Shown: positions 14,038-26,954, numbered from the stretch's first letter. The stretch: DNA of 64,000 nt from Camarhynchus parvulus (GCF_901933205.1 NC_044590.1:4355501-4419500); one strand, 5' to 3'. Notes: generated by a model not told the origin, from the letters alone. Program-made: numbers and translations.

Positions 14038-15619
14038 CACCAAAAAAAAAGCCAAGCAAACAAAAAATAAGATACTGTATGAAATAATAATAATCTGTTC
14101 CTTTTTAGTATCACCTTTGGAGTGTGCACAGGATTGATGGAGGGAGATGACCTGTAATTCCATCCCAATTAAATGCCCACAGTCAGCAGTTCACAATTCT
14201 TTGGCTGGTGGATTATTTTCAACCTCCCTGGTTCCCACAGGACCTATTCCCTGCGTCATTACCAACTTTTTTAAATTGAAAGTATTATGAAGGCAATTTC
14301 CTGCTACCAGCAACCAGCAACTTTCACATCACTTTCTCAGGGCCCTGCAGCCTGAGAACAACTGCTACAAGTAAATCTATCAGCAACGGGGTATTGGATG
14401 GAGTGACCTGAATTACCAAAAATCAAAATGCTCAGAAAATGTGCTCTAAGAAATGGGTTCTGCTTACTCACTGCTGATGGTTTTAAAGGTTGTTGGGGAC
14501 CACTGTGTTTCAGGTTCACTCCTGCTGTCATCAGGCTCCAACAAAGCTTTGGGAAGGTGTGTGTGCTGGATGGGATGGATCTGTAAGAGCCAGAGAACAT
14601 ATTTCTGACTCACAACTGAGCTATAAAATCTGACACGACAGTGAATGTAGTGAAGAGATCAAAGAGCAGGAGAAAACATTGAGATATTGTAAGAGCTCAG
14701 ATTTCATTACTGCTTCAAATAAAGAAACTGGAGCAGGGTTTCCCAGGCCTGTTCCTGGAGGGCTGCTCAGGGGAGCAGGGAGCAGGCTGGGTGCTGCTCA
14801 GCAAAGCCATCTGCAGTGCTACACCTTTTCTGTCAGCTGATGTTAAGGAATAATCTTTTCCAGGGCTCACATAGAGGCTGCAGCATCCTGTGCCTGCACT
14901 ACAGGAGCCCATGGCCAGTTATGCTATATATCCATGGTAAGATGTGCAGGAAACGCTAGGAATAATTTGATTTAGGTTTCAGGTGTTTTGATAGGAACCA
15001 CAGTTGAACTGGAGGTCTGATCCAAATTTCCCAGAGTTGAATATCTTGAAATGTGTCATTGATGCTGTCAAATGCACAGAGGAAGCAACATCTCTTTCAA
15101 TCTGTTTTACTTGCTGGAGTAGCATGTGTTTGTTGTAGCTGGTGCTTGACTGAGAGGAAAAGTGGCAGAAGCAGCACGATCTGGGGTGGGTAGTACCCTT
15201 CTAAATAGTCCCAGTGTGCAGATTTCTGCATTTCCTACATGACTTGGCTGTTCCCAGCTGGCCCTGATCCTCAGTATTGCCAGAAATATCTCTATTAAAC
15301 AGCTTGGAAAACCAGCAGCAGGTCAGACGGGTTCTCCATGCTCACAGTCATTCTCTATTTCATTCCTCTGGCTGCAATTGATGGACCCAGCGGTGTAGAA
15401 CAAATATTGCTCCCATAATTACCTGCTGCCTGTTAGATCCACAGGTAGCACTGGGTCAGGGGAGCTTTGGTGGCAACCAGAACAGAGCAGGAGGTATGTG
15501 ATGTGCAGACACTGCCATTTCCTCATGTGGGTCCCCTCACTGGAAGTATTGATGTGGTTATTGGGCATCTCTAGCTAAGAGATTGCAGTTTGTTGCCCCT
15601 GCCAGCTGCATTTACAGTA

Positions 15620-16260
15620 TTTTGCTAATCTATTCTTTTTGACACCACAAATAGTGGATTTCCTTGTGCTCCTTTATTGATCGAAGGAAAGATTCGATTT
15701 GACAGCAATTTCAGGAAAACCGTCAAGTTGTCCAAGATGCAGGAGAATTATTAACCACCCTAAGCTGACATATGGTAATTTAGCGTTTAATGTTTGCCCT
15801 GACACACTGAGAGTCATCATACCAAGTTACCAGCTGATGCCCACAAGTTTATGAGTATGTAAAGAATAGCTGAAAAAATCTTCTGTTTAAACACCCAGCC
15901 TTTATTCACTGGCTGTTAAACGTCCTTTGGCAGGGAGATGGGGGCTGGATCCCCCCTGCACTACCCACTATAGTTGGCATAAATTAATAGGATTTTGCAG
16001 CTTTTTGCAGCTGTATTTGTACAACTTCATCTTGAAATAATTTTAATTTCTGTGCCTAGGCTTATAATTTTTTCAAGCGCGTTACACAGTTGGCTGTACA
16101 TAATTATGTCTTACAGCCACAAGCACTGACAATCTGCTTACCTAAACTATTCTGCTCTAAACTTGTCATTTCACTGATGGTGAATTCATATAATGCATGT
16201 AATTCACCAGATCAAAAATTAAATTATCAATTAATAATACTGCAGGAAAAAAAAATTTAA
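15620..16260. promoter_or_regulatory. Candidate conserved noncoding element in intron 4
   Basis: A unique AT-rich stretch contains TTATTGATCGAAGG, GATTCGATTTGACAG, CATATGGTAATTTAG and AAATTATCAATTAATAA, with a few retained CpGs (AAGCGCGTTAC near 16075). There are no mobile-element signatures. It is proposed only as a target for alignment. Confidence 0.27.
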
Positions 16261-16779
16261 CAAGAAATTCTGTATGTCTATCAGAGTATCTGCAGTTAAA
16301 AGGGGAGTTAGGAATAGACAGCCCAGACCAGTCTGGACTCTAAAATCATTGATGACTTGAATGCAATTGTTGTTGGGGTTTTTGGAGGGTGAGAAGCTTG
16401 TGTTTGTGATCTTTGAGGACTGTTACTTGCTTTGGAGAGTTAAATCCAGAACCAGAATGTGCCATAAATGGAAGTGAGATATGAAAAGGCTCTGTAATGT
16501 GTCAGAAATTACTGCTTTTATTTTATTTTTTTTTAAACTCTGGCGCCATGTCCTCAAGCTGGCCTGTCTGCCTCTTGCATTAGAAGTGTGTGGATGGGAA
16601 GCACATCAATAAGTCACATGAATAAGTCTAACATGAATTCAAGTCAAAGCAAGCAGGGGTCTCAGATCAAACCCACACAGAAACAGAGTTAACGAAAAAC
16701 TTGCCAAAAATCCAGCCCTGTGAATTCATTCCAAGTGAGCAGAGTTCAGCCAGGTTTGAAATTTCCTGGAAGGCAATCT

Positions 16780-17110
16780 CCCATCCCTGATGCATGAGGC
16801 ACATCTGCACGAGCGATGGGTGTTTGAGTTGAGGACACCCACACCAGAGGGAGAGGTACCCTTGGAACTCAGGGTGTTGGTGCAGGAGCTGCAGCTGCTG
16901 GGGCACCCTGAGCATAGGCAGGGGCTGCAGGGAGGTGATGGGAGGGCACAGGAGAGCTGCCTGGGAGAGTGGAAGCTGGCTTGAGCCTGGCAGTGTGTCC
17001 TGCAGCTGCTGTGTCCTGCATGCAGCTGTGTGCCTGCATGCCAGATGTGCAGATGTGGGCATGGGCTGGATCCAGCTGTGCGGGATGGCTGAGCCAGCCT
17101 GATGTTTGCT
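16780..17110. other. GC-rich island with several CAGCTG E-boxes
   Basis: About 330 bp of GC-rich sequence in intron 4 carries at least four CAGCTG motifs (near 16890, 17003, 17022 and 17072). Open frames here on both strands (up to 176 codons on the - strand) have no recognisable domain and probably reflect composition. Confidence 0.35.
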
Positions 17111-17360
17111 GTCACCTTACTGGGCATTCCTGACCACAGAGCTCTTGTGGTGTCTTGCTCTGCAAGTTTATTGAAGGGAAATACAGCTCTGGAGTGTCCA
17201 GTGTAGCTGCTGTGGAAGGAAACATTTGTGTGCATGCACGGGCAGAATTTGGCCATCGGGGAAGAGTTATCCAGGAGGATTCAATATTTTGTCTGTGTAA
17301 CAAAAGAGGATGAGTCCTAGGAGCACTGACATCTCACACTGTCTTTGTTCACTGGTCAGT

Positions 17361-17425
17361 AAATCATAGAATATTTTGTTTTGGACAGGATCCTTCAGGA
17401 TCACCAAACCTAGACCTGCACTGAT
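17361..17425 (-). mobile_element. Short CR1 LINE 3' scrap, antisense
   Basis: AAATCATAGAATATTTTG followed by TTTGGACAGGATCCTTCAGG and ATCACCAAACC matches the reverse complement of the CR1 3' end (terminal octamer repeats, then the block written TTGGAAGGGACC on the reverse strand). Only about 65 bp is recognisable. It is old and diverged. Confidence 0.65.
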
Positions 17426-20050
17426 GTCTTTTAGCATTGCTCCCATGCTGCACAGAGAGAACTTCATTCCTTGTCTCCTCACATTGGTGTTTCCTTTTAC
17501 TCACCATTGAAATAACTTCTGTATATGCTGTGCCATGTAATCTACCCTACACAACAAACAAATAGGTTTGCTTTTCCTGTAATTAAACTTTTTAGAGAGA
17601 CTTCGAGAGCTGCAGAGCTTTAAATCCTGCTCTGCAAGCATCCCAAAGTAGTGTCTCAAATACAAGCCTCAGCAGATTTTGTTCTCCAAAATAGACACAC
17701 TGGAGGGTTTTATTGTTGTTTCCCATTGTTAGCGATTTGCAGGCAGGTCCAAAAGCTTTATTTTATGCTGAGGGCAGCACTCACAATCATGCCACAGCAC
17801 CACTTCTCCATGATCAGGGATATCTGTAGGCATCATGCCACTGGGAGTTCAGTGCATGACTCTGGGAAAGCCAAGCTCACTACAAAAGCAAAGGTCACAC
17901 ACACTAAGACCAATTACATCCCTTGAGTCTGGGAAAAAGTTCCTTCCTGAGGACACCAGGGTGTTTGTTCTCCCCTGAAATGCTTGTTCCCTGGGTCCAA
18001 GCTCACTGTCCTACCAAGAGGAATGCTGCTTGTGGTAAATTGCTGTGGGTCGAGTGAAGATCATTCTTCAGTTGTTCTTCTGCTGTGCAGCTAAATTTTT
18101 AAATGCCATGTGCTGGATTTTCAGCTGAAATAAATGAGCGTGCCTCTGTTTGAAGCTACTGAGTCTACACTGATTTATATCAGCTGAGGGGCTCAATCAT
18201 TAGTTACAGTGATCAGGTTACTCCTGTGCAGGTCAATATTTGCTGCCCTTATTTATCTTCTGCACTGAGCACTCGAGTTTCCTGCTCAGTTTTACCCAGA
18301 AAGGTGCTGGATTCTCTTTTCCAGGCTTGCTTTGTGGCAGACATGATGTAAGGACATAAAGCTTCAGGAGAGATACACTTCAAAAAGAAATGAGGACAAA
18401 TTCCCACTGCCATGATTTGTTTTTCTTGACTTAGTCTTCATTTAGGCATAGCCACCACAGGCAGCAGTGGGGTCAGCTGCACCAAGGTGCTACAGGATGG
18501 TGCCCTCTGCACAGAAACAGTGGGCAGCCCTTCTTAAATAGATGATGAAGGATGATCTTCTCTTGCCTGTCACAACTCCTCTGTCAGAGGAGTAAGAATA
18601 GTGTATTCTGAACTCTCAGATGTATTTCCTCTCACTTTTTGTCATGGAGCATCCTCTGCAGCAGAGGAAGGTTTGTGCATCTGGTTCAAATCCCAGCCAG
18701 GCATTATCAGCCCCTCGCATCTTGCACAGTAGGAACCAGCCTCAGTTCTTCAGGGCCAAAATTCACCTGATAGCAGCACATCAGCTCCACTGGGATGCCT
18801 TCAGTCACTGCAGTGAAGAATCTGCTCTCTTGCAAGAGAGATAAGGGAAAGAGTAGTAAAAATTAGTTTTGTTGCTTCTGCTATCAAGGTTCTAGGAGTG
18901 ATAAGATGTTGGTCACGTGGAGGTGTTCTGTAATCTTCTTTTCCCATCAGAGCTGCTCTCCTCCCTCTCTCTTGCCTTGCTACAGTCTGAAGCATTTCCA
19001 CAGGGGAGTTCTCAGGCTGCAAGAGGCCCGAAGAAAGGCACACATCGCTTTAGAAATGACTGTGCCATATCAATTACTGTTAGATGAGGAAGATCCATTA
19101 GCATTGGCCAGCTCCTGATATGGGGACCTTGGCTTCTTGACCTTTATAATAGTGAGTGGGAGAGATAAATAATTACTTAATTATTGAATCACAAAGACCA
19201 TGCAACAAATTGCAGTTTACTGAGTTTTTCACTGGTAAAGATGGAGACCTGCCATGAGCTTCTGGCAGTCCCAAGTCACCACTCAGAAACTTTGACCAGC
19301 TTCAGAGTTACACAGGGCAGATTGCCCCCCTGAGCCCTGCAGACTTCAGTCTTTTTGTGTCAGGATAACTCAAGCTAAAACATAAATTCTTTGCTGTTTC
19401 AGCAGGTAGGAAAGTAGAGTTAAGCTGCAGCAAATCCTTGGCCTGGATGATGCACTGCTGCACACCGGGTACTCTGTGCTTGTAGCATGTCATCTTATCG
19501 TGAACAGAATTTGGTTTTCTAGGCAAAAGCATTGTTATTTCACTTTTATCCCAAGCAGAATAATGGTAGTTTTGAATTAGACTGCGAGTTTGACAACTTC
19601 AATTTCATCCTGTGCTTATGTGTGGGGTCACACACAGTTACTGGCCAGAGTTGCAGGCAGAAATTCTCTCCCACTGCATTACCAGCTCCTTATTGAGCCT
19701 GATTGATATGCTGTTCCCCATCTGCTCAGTGTTACATTTTCATCCAGGTAGAGGAGGAAAATCCTGCTAAACAATTCAAAAAAACTTGGAAGCGAAAGGA
19801 GTGAAAACTATCAGAGCTACCCATGGGCATAGGGAAGGTTCCAGAGGAGTGTGTCCATGCGGATGTAATTGGCCTAAAGGGAACAGCAGGGTTGGAGAGG
19901 AGCCCTTGGACAGAGGGAGCCATGTGGAAGCCAAATGACCTGTGAAATGCTGGGAGCTGTCAGCAGCTGAACATTTGGTGCTGCACCTCAGCCAAGCACT
20001 CGCAGGGTGCGTGCAGAGGAAGCAAATCCTCCTGGTGAGGAGCAGGAGAG

Positions 20051-20340
20051 CTGGATGGGAATGGCTGGGTGGGAATGGGCTGGATGGGAATGGGCTGGAT
20101 GGGAATGGCTGGGTGGGAATGGGCTGGATAGGAATGGCTGGATGGGAATGGCTGGATGGGAGTGGGCTGGATGGAAATGGGCTGGATAGGAACGGCTGGA
20201 TGAGAATGACCTGGATGGGAATGGCTGGGTAAGAATGGCTGGATGGGAATGGCTGGATGAGAATTACCTGGATGAGAATTACCTGGATGGGAATGGTTGG
20301 ATGGGAATGGCTGGATGAGAATTACCTGGATGGGAATGGG
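20051..20340. repeat. Minisatellite, about 15-bp unit (GGATGGGAATGGCT-type)
   Basis: Roughly 19 tandem copies of a 14-16-bp unit close to CTGGATGGGAATGGC cover about 290 bp. Variants include GGCTGGGTGGGAAT in the first half and CTGGATGAGAATTAC in the second half, so the array has a left-to-right variant gradient. Open frames rich in G, W, N and M on the + strand, and in H, P and S on the other strand, follow from the repeat and are not genes. The copies abut with no spacers, which excludes CRISPR. Confidence 0.93.
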
Positions 20341-21399
20341 CTCCTCTGCAGGTATCACAGAACAAGCCAGGCACACAGGAGAGGTTCTTCTCTTTTGGGT
20401 TCAAACATCTCATAGCTTCATTTCTTTAATGCAGGCTGCGTCATCAGTTCCATTAATGGCTTAAATGACAGCTTGAATCTCTCTGGAGCACTACTTGGAC
20501 TCTGTCTTATCATCAAAATAAATAACATTAGAAATCACTTTGCACACATTTCACCTGGAAGATTTAACCTGACATGGGAGAGATCCAGCCACTGGGGCAA
20601 AGTGAACGTTTTATAGTTTGGCTTTGGATTTGTATTTTAAAGAAGAGGAAGAAACTTAAGCTCTCAACAGTGAATCTCAACCATGTGAAAATTGGATCTG
20701 TAGTCTAGATGTAGTACTTGGTTCTCTTTCTCTTGGTGGAAAAAGAAAACCACTTCTTGAAGGAAATGTGTTGTATACTTAAGCCTTTAGGAGGATGGAT
20801 TTCACCCTTCAAAGACTTTCTTCTCTTCTTTTTATCTGAGACCAGATATAAAGTTTTTAGAAAATCATGGGTGAGATGAAACCAGTCCCAGTTGAGGAAA
20901 GAAAGAAATCCCCAAGTAACAATGTGCAATTCCATCCCTTCTTTCTTTGCCAGTAGTGTCTTTCCCTACTTAACCTTGTTTGTAAATGCCACCACCATGG
21001 ACACTTGGCTCAGTCAATGGTCATTTTGTCCAGGGGTGGATGAACACTTAAGGACAAGCTTAAACCCAGGGCTGGGGTTAGTGAAAGTGCTTGGTTGCAA
21101 GGCACAGAAGAGAGGGTTTACTCTGAAGACAGAAGTGTTTTAGAGGATCTTCTGGGTTTTTGGTTTTTTTCATTTCCTTCTAGGACATAGCTTGAGGTCA
21201 TTGGCAAGTGTGGTAAAAGGAGACAGAAGTGAAATGTTACCTTCACCTGGTTGGGTCTCCAAATCTGTCTTAATTTTTCTCTTCTTGACTTTTGCATCTT
21301 TTTATTGCAACCATATGTGATTCTTTCAGCAACATGCAGTAATTTGTTTGGAAATACAGGGCTAAAGATGTGTCTCTTTACTGGCTTCTAAAACAACTG

Positions 21400-21780
21400 T
21401 GAAATAAGAGTTAAGAACTTTTATACAAATGAGTCCTAAACATATTGCAAATTCAGTTAAAAATAAATAAGTCCTTAGCAAAGATTTCAATAAACAGTAA
21501 GAGTAGTCGAATTAAAATATTTCCACTAAAATTAATGAGCCAATCCTGGAATGCTTAGACTGACTCTTAAGTGTGCTCTTTTAAAGGCTTTGAATATGTT
21601 TGCGTGCCTGAATTTCTATGGAGCATTTTGAATGCATGACAGATTATAATCTTCAATTATTTTAATTTGGTTTTCTTAATGGGCAAAATAGCTAAGAGCT
21701 TAATAATAAAAGGCACTTACTGCTTATCATTTACATTATTTTATGTGTTCATTAATAATTATAATGGGTTTTATAAAACA
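21400..21780. promoter_or_regulatory. Candidate conserved noncoding element in intron 4
   Basis: A strongly AT-rich unique stretch with AAATTAATGAGCC, AATCTTCAATTATTTTA, TTCATTAATAATTATAA and a run of ATTA cores. Low complexity alone could also explain it. Confidence 0.2.
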
Positions 21781-23631
21781 AAAAAATCAAGTCTAAGTAT
21801 CCTCAGGTCATGTTAGTGTAAATGTTGCATACAATTCTGTGGGAGATTTGGTAAATTGAGTGCTTTTTGAAGGGCTTTTTTGACTCCATATGTTTTAGAG
21901 CAAGACAAAGAACTCCAAAGGAAATTTATTTTCTGGTTCATTCTGTGGAAGGGAAATGTAACAGAGGAGAAACGTCCTGCTTTGCTTTCTCCAGATACAT
22001 TTCCAGGCACGGTGCAGGGATGGGCAGAACCCAGACCACAGCCACCTTATGAAATTCTCTAAATATGGTTTATTAGGTACAGGAGTACTGTTGTTACAGT
22101 CACATCTTCTCTTCTGTCGGCTCAGTTGTCCTTGTTCATTCAGCTTTTCCTTACACACCCCATTTCCTGGCCCTCCAGGCTATTTTCTTTGCTGCTCTCT
22201 AAACAGTCTCCATTGGAACACTTCTTTTCCTGGCGATGCTGTGCTCCAAAAACTGTATGATTTATGGTCTCACTGGTGCCCTCCAATCTGCTGACCACAC
22301 AGCTTTGCATGCTCTGTCCCACCCCTGCTCCTGGCACGGGAGCATTGCAGGGATCTCTGGCGGTTTCTGTCGCTGCCAGGACAAGGGAGGAGGGCTTGGG
22401 AATTCAAACCCCTGCAGCAAGAAGGGGCAGTGCTGGGAGCACAAAGGGTGTGGATCAACAGGAGAGAAACAGTGATAAAATCTGATACCTCAGAGGAGCT
22501 CACCACTTGAAATTCTGTTCACCAGTAAAGTTTGTGGGAATGGTTTTGCTACCCAGTAAATCCTGACGGAGATGCACAACCCCTAAGATGTTATCTGTAA
22601 AAGCAGGATGCAATCCTGTGCCACAAACACTGCTTTTCTGTCTAAATGTGACATTGAGGGAAGGACAGCTTGGAAGGGCTTAGCCCTGTGTTGTCTCAAG
22701 AGTTGCAATGTTCATTTTCAAGCATTTCAGTTATTAGATCAGAGCCTGCAGTAGAAAATCCCCATCTTGTGAAATTGCACCATTTCTCCTGTTTCTGGGA
22801 CTGCTGTGTAGGAACAAGGGCTGAGCCAGACTCTGGATGTTCTGAGTTGCAAACATTGCAGTGTTTTGGGTGGTTCCTCAGTGGTGTGAGCTCCAGGCAC
22901 TCCCTGCTGGGCTGCAAGGCCACCCTGTCCTTGCTGGGATGGCAGCTCCAGAGAGGGCCTGGCTCTGCTGCAGCTCCCCTCTGGGGCTCTGGTGGCTGAT
23001 CCCACAGTTTCCAGATGGTCCATTTGTATCTGTCAGAGTTATTGAGGGTTCCTGCATGGAAAATGCTCCCTGTGTTCATGAGGTAGGATGGGAACAAGGG
23101 ATTGCATCTTCCAACATAAAGTGCCTTTTGATCTGGGACATTTTCCCTCACCAGTGAATCAATCCACTCCAAGCTCCATCCCGGAGGGGCTTTTTAGAGC
23201 ATAAAAGCTGCTTTGCAAGCAAATTCCTTTTATGACAGTCATCAGCCATCATCATTCATCCTGCTCACATCATCATATGCAGAGTTGTATCATGCCAGGC
23301 ACTGGAGAAGCTCAAAGCTCCAAGGGTTCTCTGAGTAAAAAATGTATAAATGCAGCTAAGGAAAACCATCCCTCTGCCATCTGTTCTGTAACCCAGAGCC
23401 CTGCATACCTCTTGACTGCATTATAAAAGGAGAGATAAATGAAAGGAAAATTCATGTGTATGTTCTCCAGTCAGAAGATTATCATATGGATCTGTTACCA
23501 TCTTCACACTTCCCAGGCTGAATGAAGGAAAAAGTAACTCCCTTCTGAACCAGTAAATTCCCCCAACCTGTAATTTTTATTCCTGATTTAGTGAGTTCCT
23601 TGGGAATAGAGATGGCTTTTTTTTTAATTAC

Positions 23632-23679
<48 letters not shown>
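23632..23679. repeat. (ATT)16 microsatellite
   Basis: A perfect run of the TAT/ATT triplet, about 48 bp, preceded by a T-rich stretch. It is probably length-polymorphic. Confidence 0.97.
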
Positions 23680-23999
23680 GTAAACTGCTCCAGGAACCAT
23701 TTCAGCAAAAGAAGTAAACCTTGCATTGTGTTCAGATAATGTTCTTAAGTTCTCAACAAGATTTAATAAATTGCACCCTGGGAATTAGGCAAATGAAACC
23801 TTTGGTCAAAATGTTACAGGATTACTTTAAAAATCTTTTTTTTTTATTTTTTAATCTCATTAAGAGGATAAAATTATATGCTCCAATATAAAAAGCATGT
23901 GTGTGATAAATATCTCCCTGGTAGTAAAATGTACTGTGCTTCATTGTCAATGGTCTTTGCAACTTTCTGTGACAAGTGCTACTTCTTACATTATTTTTT

Positions 24000-24400
24000 T
24001 TCTGAACACTTCACACCCTTGTATATTTTCTGGAAATGGATTTAAGTATAGGTAGGAGGCAAACCCTTGTGCTATGATTGCAATTAACAGCAAATAACGA
24101 GTCTTTGCTGAATATTTGCAGTGTATTTCCCCCATCTTTGTTTTGCTCAATGCAGTATAATTAGCTCATGGATTTCTCTCAGTATAATTGGCTGTGGGTC
24201 TTATGATATATTTCATCTCCTAGATCTGCAATGATTTACATACAGACAGCTTAGACCCTATTAATGCTAATAAAAGTGCTGCAAGGACATCCTATAGCGT
24301 GCACTTTATTAAACTGTACATAGCTTTCTTCGAGAGCTTGTGTTTATCTGCGTTTCCCAAAAATAAAATATAGTGCCTTTAGCACTGAATATTTAAATCC
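24000..24400. promoter_or_regulatory. Candidate conserved noncoding element in intron 4
   Basis: A unique stretch upstream of exon 5 has GATTGCAATTAAC, GTATAATTAGCTCATGG, GTATAATTGGCTG, CCTATTAATGCTAATAA and CTATAGCGTGCAC. It resembles an intronic enhancer in texture and lacks repeats. Confidence 0.27.
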
Positions 24401-25315
24401 AGGCTCCTTTTCCCTGTTTCTGTCTCTCTCTATGCATTTCTAATGCTTCTATCACAATGGGATCTGGGTACTATATGCAACAGGAAATAGAGCAGAAAAA
24501 TGTCCACTAACAGGCTCTTCCCTTCTGTGATTTGGGTTAAAACTGCTCCCATTTTGGTTCCCTGGAGTGTCTGCTTAGCTCTTTGGTGTTTCTGCTCAAG
24601 TACAGCCAGGCTGGGGCTGAATAGAAGTGCAAAATATCTTTGTTGGGTGCTTAGGGTTTTTTCCACCTTTTTTGAGGGTAAATTTACATTATAGTTTGTT
24701 TGGAGCTGTGCAGACACACACTGATAAAGACACACAGCTGTGTGTCCCACATTACCCTTTTTAATTTGTGAGGTGGGAACCCCACCCTGGCTCAAAGCTG
24801 GAGGTCCAGCAGTATCTTCCTGTTTGCACTTACCTTAAGCCAGGCTCCAGCTGTGGGTGTAGTGGGTTGGAGCTTGAACTCCCTGGTGTGGGCTGTGCAC
24901 CTGCACAGACATTGCCACCAGCTCAATTTCCAGCCCTTCCCTCTGGCAGGGCAGAGCTGACCTTCTGAGAATGGGGACTGTGATCTTCAGCTCTCAAACT
25001 GGTGACAATGCTGTCACTGAAACCACAGTCGAGCAAGCAGTGCTTGATTTTAGTGCACCCTTCCTCACCCACAGATTTGCTAATGAAAGTTGAATTCATG
25101 GGTTGTCTGCTTGGGTCTTTCTTCCAAATTTCTGCTAGCCCCACATAAATCTGGACAAATCCTCCTGTGCAGCATGAGGGCTCTTTCAGTGTCCCCAGGC
25201 CCTCTTTTAAGTGACTGTACCAGTGTAAGTCCAGTCAGTTTTCTCAGTGCTAACAGTGTAACAAGCAGTGAATCCTTTGGAGAGAAGACAAATGGAGCTG
25301 TGTCTATTCCCTGAC

Positions 25316-25395
25316 CTGCAGCTCCAGCGGCGCAGGTGCCGCGCGGATCAATCCTGGCAGTGCCTGTAATAACTGACATGATTAGCCATTAGCAG
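25316..25395. promoter_or_regulatory. CpG-containing patch with paired ATTAGC motifs
   Basis: AGCGGCGCAGG and TGCCGCGCGGATC place five CpGs within about 25 bp of an otherwise CpG-poor intron. They are followed by AACTGACATGATTAGCC and ATTAGC. This may be a short conserved element. The function is unknown. Confidence 0.22.
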
Positions 25396-26689
25396 GAGCA
25401 GACAGCTTGGTGGGGGAAGTACAAAGAAAACAGTGTACAAACTTGGTAATGATCTGGACAAAGGTATCAAAGGAGGGTCTGGGAGCCAGGGTTCTGATAT
25501 TGCCCTGCACGGACACGTTCAGCATCTTGTCAGCCTCCTGTGTCAGGAGAGGGAGGAATAGCAGAAGGTCACATATGGGAGGAGTGTGCAGCAGCCCACA
25601 GCCCCATCTCAATTCCTTTGCCTGACAAGCAAAGCCTCCTCTTCCCTTGGGAAATGACCTTCTCTCCCCACATCCAGGCTGTTTGGGGGACACAGGATCC
25701 CACTAAGTTCACTCGGGCCCCTCCAAGGGTGCAGCTGCTGTAGCAGAAATGCCAACATGCATTCAGCTACGAGGGCTCTATTATCTTCCCACTACTTTGT
25801 TGTATTCATAGACCTGTTAGGGAAAAATTTATGCACATCGCTTCTTACAGTGCCAAGACACTTTGTGATGGTGCAGGGGGTGGTAATTTATTTGTACCTT
25901 GCACTTTCTTTCGGGAATAGTCATGCTGTTGCAAGAACTTCTTTCAGCATTTGATCAGAAAATTAAATTTGTGTTTAAAGAGATAGTCAGGGTTGCTAGG
26001 ACAACATATTAACCTCCCTCCTTTTTTTCCTCAGCTCTGTCTCCAAGGTTCATGGAACTCACTGTGCTGTACTCAGCTTGTAGTGTTGTTCTCAAGGTGC
26101 AGGAGGGAAGGGCTTTCAGAAACAGTGTCCAAAACATATTTTTCCTCAATAAATGATCACATGAAATGGTAATATCCCACTGGGCATTCCCAGGCTGGCC
26201 TTGTCAAGCCAGCAGGGTTGGACAAAGAGGAGCAAACAGCCCCGTTCATGGAGTTTCATGGGAGTATTTTTGTGCACAGTCACCAGGACTGAGAATACAA
26301 TGGGGGAGCTTGCAGACAGCGTTTTCAGAAATGATTAATGGCTGGGAGACTCTGGGTATGGCTGAAAAATTTGGACACTTTCAGGAGACTGGGATTTCAG
26401 TAATATGTAAACAGTGGGGTTTGCGCATTTTAGGCTCTTCCACATCTCAGTTGAAAAGTCACAATTTCAATGATTTCTCATGAATTAAAAAGGAGCAAAA
26501 CAGCTGAAACTTTGTGGAATGTACTTTTCATGGCTTTTCACCAAATCTTTGGCGTTCAGCTCCCTTGTCAGGACTGACAGTGGTATTATATCTCTGCAGC
26601 CTTCAGGCTCAGATCTTTTAAAGTTGCTGAAACATCCATATGGCTTTTGTCCAGAACTTATGGATTCCTGTCTCTGTTATTTCCTCCAG

Positions 26690-26845
26690 ATCCGCTCCGA
26701 TAAGGACAAGGAGATCCACATCAGGTACAGCATCACTGGAGTGGGAGCCGACCAGCCGCCCATGGAGGTCTTCAACATCGACCCCGTGTCTGGCAGGATG
26801 TACGTGACGCGCCCCATGGACAGGGAGGAAAGAGCTTCCTACCAC
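26690..26845 (+). CDS. CDH4: R-cadherin (CDH4) exon 5: most of EC1
   Basis: This internal exon of a classical cadherin is 156 bp (52 codons) and enters and leaves in phase 0. A pyrimidine-rich tract ending in CAG precedes it and GTGAGC follows it. It opens IRSDKDKE and contains [16 protein letters not shown] and SGRMYVTRP. The calcium-binding DRE is at exon residues 44-46, which is mature D67-E69 if the exon starts at mature residue 24. R-cadherin is a type I transmembrane adhesion protein that forms calcium-dependent homophilic contacts in neural and retinal tissue and binds catenins through its tail. R- rather than N-cadherin is chosen because of [12 protein letters not shown] and [12 protein letters not shown]-cadherin has GPGADQPPTGIF and LSVTKPLDREL there. 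The length equals the 156 bp I recall for E-cadherin exon 5. Third-position GC is about 85% (44 of 52 codons). Exon numbering is inferred from family structure. An ATG-initiated open frame starts upstream in the intron at 26519, but that is read-through and not a start site. Confidence 0.96.
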
Positions 26846-26954
26846 GTGAGCATCAGACATCCTGACTGTCAGCTGGGCCCGCAAGCTCAAAGCACAATTG
26901 CTGGGTTCAAGAAGGGGCACGCTAGATCAGCCAAACCCATGCAGAGTGTGGGCT

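Larger units (their letters stand above)
1..26689 (+). other. CDH4: CDH4 intron 4 (3' part)
   Basis: At least 26.7 kb of intron lies ahead of exon 5. Exon 4 would carry the mature N-terminus with the strand-swap tryptophan (DWVIPP-type motif). Reading through, I did not find it, so it should lie upstream of the window. The sequence is mostly unique and AT-leaning, with islands of higher GC at about 3150-3260, 6540-7150, 8340-8750 and 16780-17110. Recognisable items are listed separately: an AT-rich run at 10802, a poly-A run at 14018, a CR1 scrap at 17361, a minisatellite at 20051 and an (ATT)n run at 23632. Many short open frames occur on both strands, the longest about 176 codons. None has recognisable domains, so I treat them as chance. 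Confidence 0.85.

Noticed and set aside
13900..14040. Poly-A run as the tail of a processed pseudogene
   Set aside because: The upstream sequence resembles no known transcript and no target duplication was seen.
16726..17256. Open frame of about 176 codons on the - strand
   Set aside because: It lies in a GC-rich island where stops are rare by chance, and the translation is low-complexity Ser/Cys/Pro/His without a known domain.
18680..18700. GGTTCAAATCC, a match to the tRNA B box, suggesting a tRNA or tRNA-derived SINE
   Set aside because: There is no A box at the right distance, no cloverleaf and no A-tail, so a chance match is more likely.
20051..20340. Tandem array considered as CRISPR
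   Set aside because: The units abut without unique spacers, and the window is vertebrate DNA.
19960..20376. His/Pro/Ser-rich open frame on the - strand
   Set aside because: It follows from the 15-bp minisatellite at 20051-20340.
1..26689. CDH4 exon 4 (mature N-terminus with DWVIPP)
   Set aside because: I looked for it while reading and found no match. It should lie upstream of the window. A translated alignment would settle this.
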